Part shown: in pieces, positions 9,260-18,800 of the stretch
Numbering within the stretch: the stretch's first letter is position 1
Layout: every line of letters starts with the position of its first letter
NCBI GenBank assembly: GCA_022495995.1
Contig: JAFEMH010000338.1
Coordinates: 248,001 to 312,000, forward strand
From: Adenophora triphylla var. japonica
Lineage: Eukaryota; Streptophyta; Magnoliopsida; Asterales; Campanulaceae
Length of the DNA stretch: 64,000 nucleotides
Direction of reading: 5' to 3'
Program-made: the position numbers and the translations under genes
The notes under the pieces: generated by a model
The model's input: the letters and a program-made list of their open reading frames with translations, nothing else
Databases searched by the model: none
Told to the model about the DNA's origin: nothing

Positions 9260-11443
9260 TTACATCAGGGCTCTGGCATTCATATGAGGACCGCAGGGAC
9301 CATTGTGGACCTCAGTCATCAACTCTCTGGCCCTTTCTTGGGTGACACACAGGAGGAGCGGCCCTTGGTACCGTTTCTTATACAGGTCGTCCCCTAGAAT
9401 GACATAGTGGGAAGCTAACCTTTTTAGGGCTTGCAAGCTTTTAGCTTTGATGCCTTCCTTTGGCCTACCTTCTTCATCTCTAAAGGCTGACTCTCCTCTT
9501 CTGAGAAACTGGTAAATCTGATTGTACCAGGGTTCCTTGATAGGCTCAGGCCCCAAGTCTACTTCACAACAGAAAGCCGGGGCTTCTCTTCTACCCATTC
9601 TGAAGGGTTTTATGGCTTTTCCCTCGGGGATCTCTACCAGTGAGGCTAGAGTAGCTAAGGCATCCACGAATCTGTTCTTATCCCTTGGCAGGTAATGGAA
9701 AGTCACTTCTCTGAACTGTCTAGTCAACTCCTCCATATAGGCATGATACTTTTGCAAGTTAGGATCCATAGTCTTCCACTTGTTGGAGACCTGATTGATG
9801 ATCAGGTTTGAGTCTCCATAGACCTCGAGCTCCTTGACATTCCTCTCTAAGGTAACTTCTAAACCAGCAATGCAGGCTTCATACTCGGCGACATTGTTCG
9901 TGGCAGGGAAGTTCAACTTGATGGCCATTTGCATGTGCTCATCTTTCGGGTGGACCAGTAGCATCCCTATGCCATTTCCTCTTTTGTTAGCAGCCCCGTC
10001 AAAGAAAAGCTGCCATCGGATCTCAGGCTCGACTACAAAGATCCCTTCGTCTGGGTATTGGGGTTCAGGCCTGCGGTCCTCATTACTAGGGAAGTTTGCC
10101 AGATGGTCTGACAATGCTTGACCCTTGATAGCCTTTCTCGTCACATAGTTGATGTCATACTCAGCTAAGAAGAAGGACCACTTTTCCAGACGCATCGAGA
10201 GGGAAGGCTTGTCAAAGATGTACTTGATGGGGTCCATTTTCGAGACCAAATTCACAGGGTGGGCTTGCATGTAGTGCTTCAGCTTACCGACTACCCAGAC
10301 CAGTCCTGCACAAGTCTTTTCACATGCTGAGTAATTGAGCTCACTTCCCTGTAGCTTCCGGCTGACAAAGTAAATGGCACTCTCTACCCGAGATTCTTTC
10401 TTCTCTTGAGCAAGCATAGCCCCAACTGTCGTATCAGTGACTGTGAGATAGAGCAGAAGAGGCTTCTGTTTATGTGGGGGGCATAGCACCGGAGGATGTA
10501 CTAAGTACGCCTTGATTTGGTCGAAGGCATCCTGGCATTCCTCGGTCCATTCTGTGTCTACATTCTTCTTCATGAGCTTGAAGATGTGCTCGCACATAGT
10601 GGTCAACTGGTTGACAAAGCGGCTGATGTACTGTAGCTTGCCCATAAAGCTTTTGACTTCTGTCTGGGTTCGAGGTGGCTTCATGTCCATAATGGCTTTG
10701 ATCTTTCGGGGGTCGAATTCGATACCTCGCTCCGTGACCATATACCCGAACACTTTTCCCCTTGTCACTCTGAAGGTGCATTTGGAAGGATTTAGTCTCA
10801 TGGAATGTTGTCTCAGCCTCTCAAAGAACTTTCGCAGGTCAACAAAGTGTTGCCCATCCTCGCCTTTGGAGTGGATTATCATGTCTTCGACGTAGACCTC
10901 AACCTCCTTGTGGATCATGTCATGAAAGAGTGCGGTCGCTGCCCTCTGATAAGTAGCCCCGGCATTCTTAAGCCCAAATGGCATCACTGTATAGCAGTAT
11001 GTTCCCCACGGTGTGGTGAAGGCTGTCTTTTCTTGGTCCTTCTCGGCCATCTTGATCTGGTTGTAGCCTGCAAAGCCATCAACGAAGGATTTGACTTCGT
11101 AGTTGGCAGTGGCGCCCACCAGAATGTCTATGTTTGGCGGGGGATAATCGTCTTTGGGACTCGCCTTGTTCAGATCTCGGAAATCTACACAGCAGCGCAC
11201 CTTCCCATTGGCCTTGGTTACAGTCACAATGCTGGATAACCACGTCGGATATTCAATGACTCTGATGAATCCTACCCGCAGTAGCTTCTCAATCTCTTCT
11301 TTGACCTGTAGAGACCATTCTGGTTTGATCTTCCTCAGTTTCTGTTTTACTAGCTTGGCATCTGGTGCTAGAGGGATTCTGTGCTCTACTATCGAACTGT
11401 CTAGCCCCGACATATCCCTGTATGACCATGCAAAAACCTCCAT
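9260..11443 (-). CDS. Unit A pol: reverse transcriptase, RNase H, second RNase H, integrase N-terminus
   Basis: An uninterrupted 727-codon frame. RT covers residues 1-250, with VDFRDLN, FADGF-type and FGLKNAGATYQR motifs. The active-site box reads YVEDM (10880-10894), not the usual YxDD: the first catalytic Asp is Glu. Unit B has the same change; Element 1 and the Ogre-like element keep DD. RNase H follows at residues 320-420. The second, archaeal-type RNase H is at 480-610 (FFDGAANKRG, VYGDSNLIINQ). The frame ends with the start of the integrase zinc domain at a C-to-T stop. It encodes replication enzymes acting in cytoplasmic particles, but the altered box makes activity doubtful. Confidence 0.9.
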   Translation of the reverse strand: MEVFAWSYRDMSGLDSSIVEHRIPLAPDAKLVKQKLRKIKPEWSLQVKEEIEKLLRVGFIRVIEYPTWLSSIVTVTKANGKVRCCVDFRDLNKASPKDDYPPPNIDILVGATANYEVKSFVDGFAGYNQIKMAEKDQEKTAFTTPWGTYCYTVMPFGLKNAGATYQRAATALFHDMIHKEVEVYVEDMIIHSKGEDGQHFVDLRKFFERLRQHSMRLNPSKCTFRVTRGKVFGYMVTERGIEFDPRKIKAIMDMKPPRTQTEVKSFMGKLQYISRFVNQLTTMCEHIFKLMKKNVDTEWTEECQDAFDQIKAYLVHPPVLCPPHKQKPLLLYLTVTDTTVGAMLAQEKKESRVESAIYFVSRKLQGSELNYSACEKTCAGLVWVVGKLKHYMQAHPVNLVSKMDPIKYIFDKPSLSMRLEKWSFFLAEYDINYVTRKAIKGQALSDHLANFPSNEDRRPEPQYPDEGIFVVEPEIRWQLFFDGAANKRGNGIGMLLVHPKDEHMQMAIKLNFPATNNVAEYEACIAGLEVTLERNVKELEVYGDSNLIINQVSNKWKTMDPNLQKYHAYMEELTRQFREVTFHYLPRDKNRFVDALATLASLVEIPEGKAIKPFRMGRREAPAFCCEVDLGPEPIKEPWYNQIYQFLRRGESAFRDEEGRPKEGIKAKSLQALKRLASHYVILGDDLYKKRYQGPLLLCVTQERARELMTEVHNGPCGPHMNARALM

Positions 11444-12013
11444 GTATTCTCTGAGCAGATTGACCAGTCTGTCCCATTCAACCCCCTAGAAGAAGTTTCC
11501 AATCTGTGTCTCTTTAGGTTCCTCGACAGTACCCAAGTTAACACTTGTCAAAACCTCCTCGGCAGCTTGGGCCCGGTTTTCCTCTTTGTCTGTAACCTGC
11601 TTAAAGATTTCTTGGATGTATTGTTTGTTTAGTGTGTTTGCATCTTGTTCAAATGATTCATTATTAAATGTTGTTAAGTTTTGAGTTAATTTATCATTTG
11701 TTAAGTTGGCAATAAGGGGATACTCAGAAAGATCTGTCATTTCATTCAAAGCAAAAGGAAAGATGACATTGGTTACATATTCATAATCCTCAGGCGTGAG
11801 GCCTTCGGATGACTCGAGTCACTGGAATTCAAAGATTCCTGACTCAACTGTATGGATGATAGGGTGTTTGACACGACTAGGTTGAGAAGGACGGGGTACT
11901 AATCCAAGCTCTATGATCATTTGCTGTCGGCTGGCTATCGGCCCTGAGAATGTCTCCCAATTCTTCAATGACATCTCTGTCTTTGTCACCAAAGTGCGGG
12001 GATCAAAAGGCTC
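11444..12013 (-). pseudogene. Unit A pol: protease-RT linker
   Basis: Same frame as protease and RT but with three stops: at about 11486 (TAG after NFF, probably from CAG), near 11820, and at 12014. It encodes an acidic, Asn-rich linker (DLSEYPLIANLTNDKL, EQYIQEIFKQVTDKEENR) found in all copies here and well conserved in the Ogre-like element (40476-40676). The function of the linker is unknown to me. Confidence 0.8.
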
Positions 12014-13378
12014 TTAATCACCATTTCCAATTACGGCAACTACCTCCTCATCTGAGCTGAAGTCGATCAAATCTGGGATCTGCGCTTCTTCATCAAACAG
12101 CTTTTGCAAACTCAACTCACTGTCTTCACTACTGGTAGCTTCTATCTGGCTGATCTTCGGAAGAGCTAACTCAAAGGCAGAGAAATCCATTACCCCGGAT
12201 GAGAAGAGTGCGGACTCTTTGAAACTGTCTAGGTTTCCTTTGAAGGCATACTTGTTCTGAACAGTAGTGGTAGCCCCAGGAATGTCCGGCAGATCAAGGA
12301 ACATTCTTCGAACAGGATTCGCTGGTTTTCCTCGAGCTTTCTCAAGATTTTCCAGAAGTGTTCTTTTCAGGGAGATCTGGCGATCACTTTCATCATATTG
12401 GGTCCCACCTTTTGTGAAGTACTGGGTCAGAGACAAGCTGTAAGGATGGAGACGGACCCCTTCACTTCGCTTTTCTGGAACTGTGCCTTTAGCTTTTTTG
12501 TCATCCCGAGAATTCAGTTTGTATCCCAAGCCGTATCTGGTAGTCTGTTCCTTTACATCAATAACATCATTGCGACCCTGAAGTCTTTTACCCAATCTGA
12601 GCCCCGGAAGATAACCCATTTTTCTCATCATTCGCATAGCAGGGGGAATTTTGTCGGAGGTAGTAGTAAGGTCAGTGCAACATACTTGTGCCTTGGAAGA
12701 AGCTAGAGAGAATTCGGTTAAGGCAAACCCTTCATCATCATGCTTGATTTCCAGTATCGGGATACCTCCAGTGCTGGTTCCTTCCACAATGACACTGTCT
12801 CCATAAATAGTGGTGATAGTACCATCACTTGACTGGAATTTGAAGCATTGGTGCAGAGTAGAGGCTACCCCGTTTATCTGGTGAATCCAAGGTCGTCCCA
12901 GCAGAGCGGTGAATGAAATGGGAATGTCAATCACTTGGAAATCAACATCCATGGCCTTTTTGCCAAACCACAACTTGAGGGTAGCAATTCCTAGAACTGA
13001 TCGTGCAGTGGAGTCATAGGCCTTAATAGTCTGACTAGAAGGCTTCAAATCTGTGGGCTTCAGATCCAACAAATCCATCATCTTTGCTGGCAAGACATTC
13101 ATTGCAGACCCTCCATCGACTAATACTCGTGGCAACCGGCGTTCTTCCAACTGGACTGTGATGTAAAGAGGTTCGTTATGACTAGCCCCATATTTTGGCA
13201 GGTCCAAGTCAGTGAAGGTAATGATGTTTCCGTAGTGGATACTTCCAATCATCTGGACGACCTCATCTGGGGTGACATCTATGGGAACCATGGTCTTGGC
13301 CAAGCTGTCTTCTAGCTTCAGCTTATGAGGTATGAAGAGGTTAACAGGGACCACAAGGAGATATTGGCCTGAGTACAC
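12014..13378 (-). CDS. Unit A pol: aspartic protease with G-patch-like segment
   Basis: An open frame of 454 codons. The retropepsin-like core has YGNIITF, LYITVQL and the active-site motif VLVDGGSAMNVLP (residues about 85-98), then LLGRPWIHQ (about 168). The protease would cut the Gag-Pol polyprotein. Downstream, residues about 245-275 read IPPAMRMMRKMGYLPGLRLG, KRLQGR, which fits the G-patch pattern (MG, then GxGLG-like glycines). A conserved YFTKGG motif follows, then an acidic tail. The true N-terminus lies in another frame: one base is missing near 13325 relative to the Ogre-like copy, so Gag-Pol is broken here. Confidence 0.85.
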   Translation of the reverse strand: MYSGQYLLVVPVNLFIPHKLKLEDSLAKTMVPIDVTPDEVVQMIGSIHYGNIITFTDLDLPKYGASHNEPLYITVQLEERRLPRVLVDGGSAMNVLPAKMMDLLDLKPTDLKPSSQTIKAYDSTARSVLGIATLKLWFGKKAMDVDFQVIDIPISFTALLGRPWIHQINGVASTLHQCFKFQSSDGTITTIYGDSVIVEGTSTGGIPILEIKHDDEGFALTEFSLASSKAQVCCTDLTTTSDKIPPAMRMMRKMGYLPGLRLGKRLQGRNDVIDVKEQTTRYGLGYKLNSRDDKKAKGTVPEKRSEGVRLHPYSLSLTQYFTKGGTQYDESDRQISLKRTLLENLEKARGKPANPVRRMFLDLPDIPGATTTVQNKYAFKGNLDSFKESALFSSGVMDFSAFELALPKISQIEATSSEDSELSLQKLFDEEAQIPDLIDFSSDEEVVAVIGNGD

Positions 13379-14091
13379 TTCAATTGAGTCAGTACCGGAT
13401 CCTCATTTTCAGAGTCTGGCTTTTCTGCGTCTGGCTTATAAGGTCTTTTGTCTGTTTTTGGCTCGGGGATGGCATTTCTTTTGTCACCCTTAGGCTGTTC
13501 AATACTCATCTGTCCAGACCGAGTCATCACATAGACATTAGACTTTTCTGAGTCATCATTCCTGCCGGAGGATTCTTTCAGCTCTTTCAAAGTCAGAGGT
13601 GGGCTCTTGCTGGCATATGGCCAACTCTGTTGATTAATCTAATTAACAGCACGATCCGGAGCATAGGCAGCTTCCCGAATCTGATCCCAAGTCACTGGCT
13701 TTCTGGCCTTTTCTGGGTTTTGACTTCCTAATTGGCTTAGTGACTGGCTGGTATCAGCTTCATCTTCCTCACTCAAAGCCTTCACAGTTTCATTCAGGCT
13801 TCTTAGGGTCAGCATGCAGCAGGAATTATTATTCTCGGGGTTTGGAGGTTTGCTAATGGCTTCCTCACCTGGACTTAGCAACTTTTTCAACAGAGCGGGG
13901 TCACATTCCTCATCACTGTCAAGCATATCCCTTCTTTCTCTAGGGGTCAATCTTCTGACGGCATCTTTGACATTGGCCAAACACTTTCTGAAGTGGGAGA
14001 TTCCATCATCAAGAAGGATTTCTGTAGGGTTAAACCTTATGGAAGGTTCCTGTTCTCTACTCTCGGGAGGATATCCTGGGCTTTTCGGCTT
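13318..14091 (-). pseudogene. Unit A gag-protease linker
   Basis: Two open pieces (13639-13980 and 13318-13590) in the gag frame, separated by stops at about 13637 and 14092. They contain an acidic Ser-rich segment, PVTWDQIREAAYAPD, and NVYVMTRSGQM. The last motif is also found before the second protease of the Ogre-like element (about 38550, TRSGQIH). No known domain is recognised. Confidence 0.7.
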
Positions 14092-15348
14092 CTAGGTTAA
14101 CCACTCCTCTATTGTTCCTTCTGGCATTTCGACTGTGTCTTCTTCAGTATCACTACAGTAACTCCTGTGAGAACTTTCATCTTGACTCTGATGACCAATG
14201 AGGGCAAAAGCAGGTCGGGATACTTGGCGCCATATAAGGGGTATTCTGGACTCTTCCCCCGACTTAGGGATCACCAAGAAAACATCACTGTCGTCATAAG
14301 ATAGGAAGGGGACCGGGGTCGCTTCAAACTTTAGGACTCTTTCTAGAGCTTCCATACACTCTTCTTCGGACAAGGTCTCAGGGGTGACTCTCAGCACTGC
14401 AATGGAGTCTACTCTTCCTACTGGGGGTTTGGCCTCAATGACGCTTACATGTCCTAGACCGGCGGGTGGAGCCCACTTCCCTCTTTCAGCTAAAGCTTCG
14501 ATCAAGTTCCTCCATTCACCGACCAAGTCTTTGTAAGGAGTGTTGAATTCTAGGATGTGGAATTTATACCCTGCCTCATCTGAGCTCGCATCCATTTTCT
14601 CTTCCGAGCCCTTGCAAAGGCTACAGACACACTTTGAAGTGATACCATCTCCCATTCCAGGTCTATGATTTTCTACTTCATCTTGCCCTCTGGGTTTCAC
14701 TTCTGTCGACTCCAGGTTCATTCCTTCTACTGAACTGTCATCATCACTATAAATCCATCCATTCCTATTCTCATTTCCGACTGACTCTTCACTGCCACTG
14801 TCTAGGAGATAGGCAAATTCACAGGCGTTGACGAAGTTGGAAAGGTCAGGCTGGTACTGGAATTCTAAGGTAAGGAAATTTGGCTCAGGCTGAGAGGAGG
14901 GAAAGAGTCCCATGGGGTAATGTAGGGGATGCGTAACTGGGATAGCTGTGGCGTTTGCTCTCTGTTGGTAGGGAACAAAGCTGGGTCTTATCTGAGGAGG
15001 CGAGGGCGTCGGGACCCTGATGGCCTGGGATGTGGGAAAGGACTGAAAAGGGGCAGTCCTAGGTAAGGGATCATAAGTGGATGGAGGAGGGCATTGGTTA
15101 TAGGCTGGGGGAGCTGAGATGGTTACTTCTGGAGTCTCATCTCCTACCATAACCAAGGAACCATTGGACTCAACCACTATCTGAACCCCATGACGACGGA
15201 GCGCATCAATGAACATGGCTTGCTGTTCCTCATGGACCTTACGACTGTTTTCCAAGGCTAAGACTAGTTCTTCTTCCCTAGTCATCTGGTTACCCAAACC
15301 ACTGCTGTTTTCTGTTAAATCGGCCATTCTCGACTCTACGGGTGACAA
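14092..15348 (-). CDS. Unit A gag N-terminal region lacking the capsid core
   Basis: An open frame of 418 codons. Residues 1-80 are a coiled-coil-like N-terminus (EEELVLALENSRKVHEEQQ) followed by a conserved segment (VQIVVESNGSLVMV). The same segment starts the Ogre-like gag at 33263. Residues 80-150 are Pro-rich. After about residue 160 the expected gag core is absent; an acidic region with CVCSLCKG and a conserved block (ECMEALERVLKFE, DDSDVFLVIP) follows. The start was chosen because the homology with the other gag begins just downstream of it. A Gag lacking the core would not be expected to form particles. Confidence 0.75.
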   Translation of the reverse strand: MSPVESRMADLTENSSGLGNQMTREEELVLALENSRKVHEEQQAMFIDALRRHGVQIVVESNGSLVMVGDETPEVTISAPPAYNQCPPPSTYDPLPRTAPFQSFPTSQAIRVPTPSPPQIRPSFVPYQQRANATAIPVTHPLHYPMGLFPSSQPEPNFLTLEFQYQPDLSNFVNACEFAYLLDSGSEESVGNENRNGWIYSDDDSSVEGMNLESTEVKPRGQDEVENHRPGMGDGITSKCVCSLCKGSEEKMDASSDEAGYKFHILEFNTPYKDLVGEWRNLIEALAERGKWAPPAGLGHVSVIEAKPPVGRVDSIAVLRVTPETLSEEECMEALERVLKFEATPVPFLSYDDSDVFLVIPKSGEESRIPLIWRQVSRPAFALIGHQSQDESSHRSYCSDTEEDTVEMPEGTIEEWLT

Positions 15349-15959
15349 GCTGAGGATTCTGGCGAACTGTCTGAGAATTCTGCGCTAACAAGCCGCTGAC
15401 CCAGTATTCTCACCCACTTCTTTCTCGCTGCGGGAAAGGGATAGGAGAGGTTTAGACTCGTGGTAGGTGTTTAGGCTGAAGGCTCAAGCAATATGCAAAT
15501 TAAGAATCTTCCAGTTTACTTAAAACATTGTCTTTTATTATTTTCTATTTGGTTGGAAAAGGGGTTCTGCCCTTCTTTTTTGCAACTATTCTAGATCCTG
15601 GATCAGTGGGTTCCGTCACTACGTCTATAAGCCCCTCGTATTCCACCTGTATTTCGACCTCCCATGGTGGACAGCCCCGGGCGAGGGTCCTATAGGGCAC
15701 GCGGATCCCACCGAGCGAGAGAGAAGAACGCTCCTAACGGGTCTAGCGGGTCATAAGAACTTTTAACGCACGAGCGATGCGGATTATAGTCAAGGCAATG
15801 CCGGGAAGGTCGCGTCTTTCAGCCGTAACGGAATTTCGGCAGAGTTTCGCTTGCGCAATTGACGTTTTGACTTTTTGGCAATGTCCGAGAAGATAATAAG
15901 CATGGGTCGGGCGGTAAAAGCCGGATGACGCAGTGTCACATTGAACTTCGTTGCATACG

Positions 15960-16375
15960 CTGTGCGTGAGTCAAAGTCGAAGTCAATGCCGGGTCAAGAT
16001 CTTGCCAATTTTTCCTTGTCGGAATTTCGGCAGAGCTCCGCTTGCGCGAAGGATTTTTGGATTTTTGGGCACGGACTCGGTCTCGACTCTTACGCATCCC
16101 ATGCAAGTCAAAATCAAAGTCAATGTCGGAGTCAAGATTCTGCCAATTTTTCCTTGTCGGAATTTCGGCAGAGCTTCGCTTGTGCGAAGTATCTCGACTT
16201 CCGTCATGGGCTAAGGTTTGACCTTTACGTATCAAGTGCGGGTCAAAGTCAAAGTCAATGCCGAGATCAAGATCTTGCCAATTTTTCCTTGTCGGAATTT
16301 CGGCAGAGCTCCGCTTGTGCGAAATATCTTGACTCTCGACAGGGGCTAAGGTTTGACTTTTACGGGGATATGCAA
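15960..16375. repeat. Three-copy ~136-bp tandem repeat in the leader
   Basis: The shared start CCAATTTTTCCTTGTCGG occurs at 16005, 16143 and 16278 (periods 138 and 135). A decayed fourth piece is near 15830 (GGAATTTCGGCAGAG). Both periods are multiples of three, so long frames stay open on both strands. The minus-strand one repeats KRSSAEIPTRKNWQDLD. Confidence 0.9.
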
Positions 16376-16479
16376 CTGGGCTATATGACACAGACTAGAC
16401 CAAAAACTAACCAAAAGTCACGGTTTTTTTAAACGTGTGACACGAACTGTGCATTGGTCGACACTGGCTGCCATGGGGA

Positions 16480-16614
16480 GTTTGGGATGATTCCGTGCGC
16501 GTCCGGGAGCATCGTAAGGCTGTCCGTGACTACAACTGAACAACCATCCCGGGTTTGAAGGACGTGCGTGCAAAGTGTACAGGATATATAAGGTGCGCGT
16601 AGTGTGCGGTGTCC
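16480..16614 (-). other. Leader block conserved with the Ogre-like element
   Basis: Read on the minus strand it has CCGCACACTACGCGCAC, then ACCCGGGATGG, CAGTTG, and GCGCACGG followed by TCATCCCAAAC. The same pieces in the same order occur at 32192-32361. Most other non-coding sequence differs between the two families. Confidence 0.7.
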
Positions 16615-17232
16615 TAAAAATTGTTCCTTTTTGAGTTAAAACAGAGATTTTCAGAAATGTGTTTTAAAAGGAATGATTTTTTGGGACGGGGGAAAAATGC
16701 AACAGTTAAGGCACGTAAATTTTCAGAGCACAGTCGCCTTGGAACCGAATAGCCCCAAACTACCAGATTAACCTCAAATTTGTCCCCGGTGGAATTGCCA
16801 ATGAAGCCGCCCTACTGAATCCGAGGCGGATTAAGCCGCACGGATACATTACTCAATTTTCCAGTTCCAATCCTTTTCACTTTCAGGTTGCTCCCCAATC
16901 ATTTTAGGCACCTTTCAGCTCCAGAAGACTTCCTGTTCAGTATATAGAGCATGCACAATTCCCAAGAACCAAGATGCAATGCAAGGCGAAGAAAGAAAAA
17001 AAGCAAGCACGAAAAATGGAATCCGCGATGGGAGGCTAACCCGCTTGAAAGAAAAAAGCTTTCTTTTTATTATTATTTTTTTCGAAAAGAGATACCGGTA
17101 CGTGGATTTGTTAAACCATAACTTATCCCCGGCTCGTTTTAGGAGGCGTTAAAGGGAAACTTAATGGTTTCCACCTATATACCGGGTATCGTTTTTTTTT
17201 ATTTAAAAATGAAAGCTTTCTACTTTGGTTTT

Positions 17233-17250
17233 TCCCCAGCGGAGTCGCCA
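17233..17250 (-). other. Primer-binding site, tRNA-Arg type
   Basis: The minus strand reads TGGCGACTCCGCTGGGGA. This complements the 3' end (with CCA) of plant tRNA-Arg(ACG), recalled from knowledge. It lies 3 bp from the LTR end. Ogre elements are known to use tRNA-Arg. Confidence 0.9.
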
Positions 17251-17253
17251 AAC

Positions 17254-17494
17254 TGTGAATGTGTGCCCAAATCTTTTTTTGTTTTATTTGGATTCACTTG
17301 AGTTTGAAAACATCCGGTTCAATTTGAAAAAAAAACGGAGTCGCCACGCCATTTTGATTTCCTCAAAACTTTGAAAAAAAGGAATTAGGGTCTGGAGGTT
17401 AAGTTACCCCTTGGGAAGAACGTTTGGCGTTCACCCAAGGTGCCTTGCCGAAGCAAGTCTCCCAAGATTCCATTTTTTGTGCTTGCTTGCGTGC
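17254..17494 (-). repeat. Unit A 5' LTR fragment
   Basis: It matches the end of the complete LTR (58447 onward) for about 240 bp, starting TGTGAATGTGTGCCC. It then switches to aORF1 exon 3 within a shared TGC at 17492-17494. Most of this LTR is therefore deleted, along with the first exons of unit B's aORF1. Confidence 0.9.
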
Positions 17495-18269
17495 CATCAC
17501 ACCTCATGATCCTCCAGCACGGATGTTGCATCCCAGGAACTGGTCAGAGGATGACATTACTAGGTACCAGGCTGGCGTGGCGGCCATGGAGTATTTTGAC
17601 TTGGCTACCCCGTATGCCACCTTCGTGGAGCAGCGGTTGAGGACGCCACAGAAGCTAGTGAAGCTGGCTATTGCCCAGGGATATGGGGAAGCTGAGCCTA
17701 CCGACCCACCTTTGCCTCCTGCTCATCTTTCCTATGTGGTCAACGGGGTACCGAGGAGGTTTATGATACCTGTCCCCGACACGAGGGAGCCCCAGTACAC
17801 TCTGCCGCCTGACAGCACCGTGAGTACACTTTAGGGTCTTTTCCCTTTTTCGGATTTCTTTGCTTTCTGCAATTCTGAGATTTTTCTGAGATTTTCTGAG
17901 TTTTCCTTCTCTTTTTCTCAGGTTCCATCTCGTACTTATGACAGCTTGGTCAGGCAGAACAGGGGCTGGAAGGATGTGTGCCGGTCCCTCGTGAAGAAGT
18001 TGGGTTGCGCTTCAAAGGCTGCAGTGAATGTGCAGGAGTCCGTGCGCAAAAGAAGGCATGTTGGGAGCACGGCACCCACCTCATCGGCTTCAGAGTATTC
18101 TTCTAGTGCCATGCCTCGGGGACAGGGACCCAATACCAGCATCCTGGAGCAGCTGCCAGAGTACGAGCACGTAAACGTGAATCTTTCTGATGTGAGTGAC
18201 ACGGAGGACTTGATGAGGGAGCTTGAATTCTATGAGCTGAGTAGCGACGACGAGGAATCGGAGGCCTAG
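17492..18269 (+). pseudogene. Unit B aORF1 (PMD gene): end of exon 3 and exon 4
   Basis: Exon 3 is entered midway at AITPHDPPARML and stays open to about 17817 (ACC, then the GTGAGT donor). The intron ends in TTTTTCTCAG near 17921. Exon 4 runs to the stop at 18267-18269 (SSDDEESEA, stop). The C-terminal region is a Lys/Arg segment (VRKRRHV) followed by an acidic tail. The 5' half is missing and an LTR scrap precedes it. The PMD core itself is not in this fragment. Confidence 0.85.
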
Positions 18270-18800
18270 GAGGTCCTTAGGATCGATCTAGTGGGAAGGA
18301 AACAAACAATGAATAGTTTTATGCACATTTTGTTTATTTTTTGCTTTATTTGGGCACCGATGGGGCGAAAACAATGAATAACTATTTTATTTGCTTTTTT
18401 AATTTATTCTTTATGAATTTGCATATTATTTGAGCCTCGGGGCTGCATTTTTGCTTGAAATTGTGGCTGAAAATGGGCCAAAAATGGTTTGTGATGACAT
18501 ATAACTGCATGGTTAGTGTTTGGACATGTTTTTGTACAGGTTTTGTTGAGAAAGTGGGGTGAGAACTCCACTTGGGCAGCAACTTTGGTTGCTGCAGATT
18601 GTTTTCTGCATCAGGCAAATGAAGCCGTCCGGCCAGGTCTCTGGGAAAATGAAGCCGTGCGGCGGGAATCCTCTTCTGAACTGATTTTTTTCAAATAAAA
18701 CCAAGGAAGGGCCATTTCATTTCATTTACACTCTAGACTTGCCTCAACTAACCCCAGAGCATATTTCTGACCAAGAGACATCAATTTTGATCACCTTGCA
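18270..18800 (+). promoter_or_regulatory. aORF1-aORF2 spacer with aORF2 promoter (unit B)
   Basis: Non-coding. The first half is the A/T-rich 3' end of aORF1. Two palindromes lie at 18624-18633 (GCCGTCCGGC) and 18654-18663 (GCCGTGCGGC), both within the context AATGAAGCCG. They are followed by a TATA-like TCAAATAAAACC near 18691. The aORF2 ATG is at 18801, about 100 bp further on. Confidence 0.65.

Larger units (their letters stand above)
15349..17232 (-). other. Unit A 5' leader (non-coding)
   Basis: Leader between PBS and gag. It contains a three-copy tandem repeat (15960-16375), a block conserved with the Ogre-like leader (16480-16614), and low-complexity A/T tracts near the PBS. I see no convincing protein in it; its open frames are made by the tandem repeat. 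Confidence 0.7.

Noticed and set aside
15936..16432. 151- and 163-codon overlapping frames on opposite strands
   Set aside because: Most simply explained by a tandem repeat with period divisible by three; kept only as a low-interest finding.
17233..17250. tRNA-like 3' end sequence TCCCCAGCGGAGTCGCCA
   Set aside because: No cloverleaf around it; it is the complement of the primer-binding site next to an LTR.
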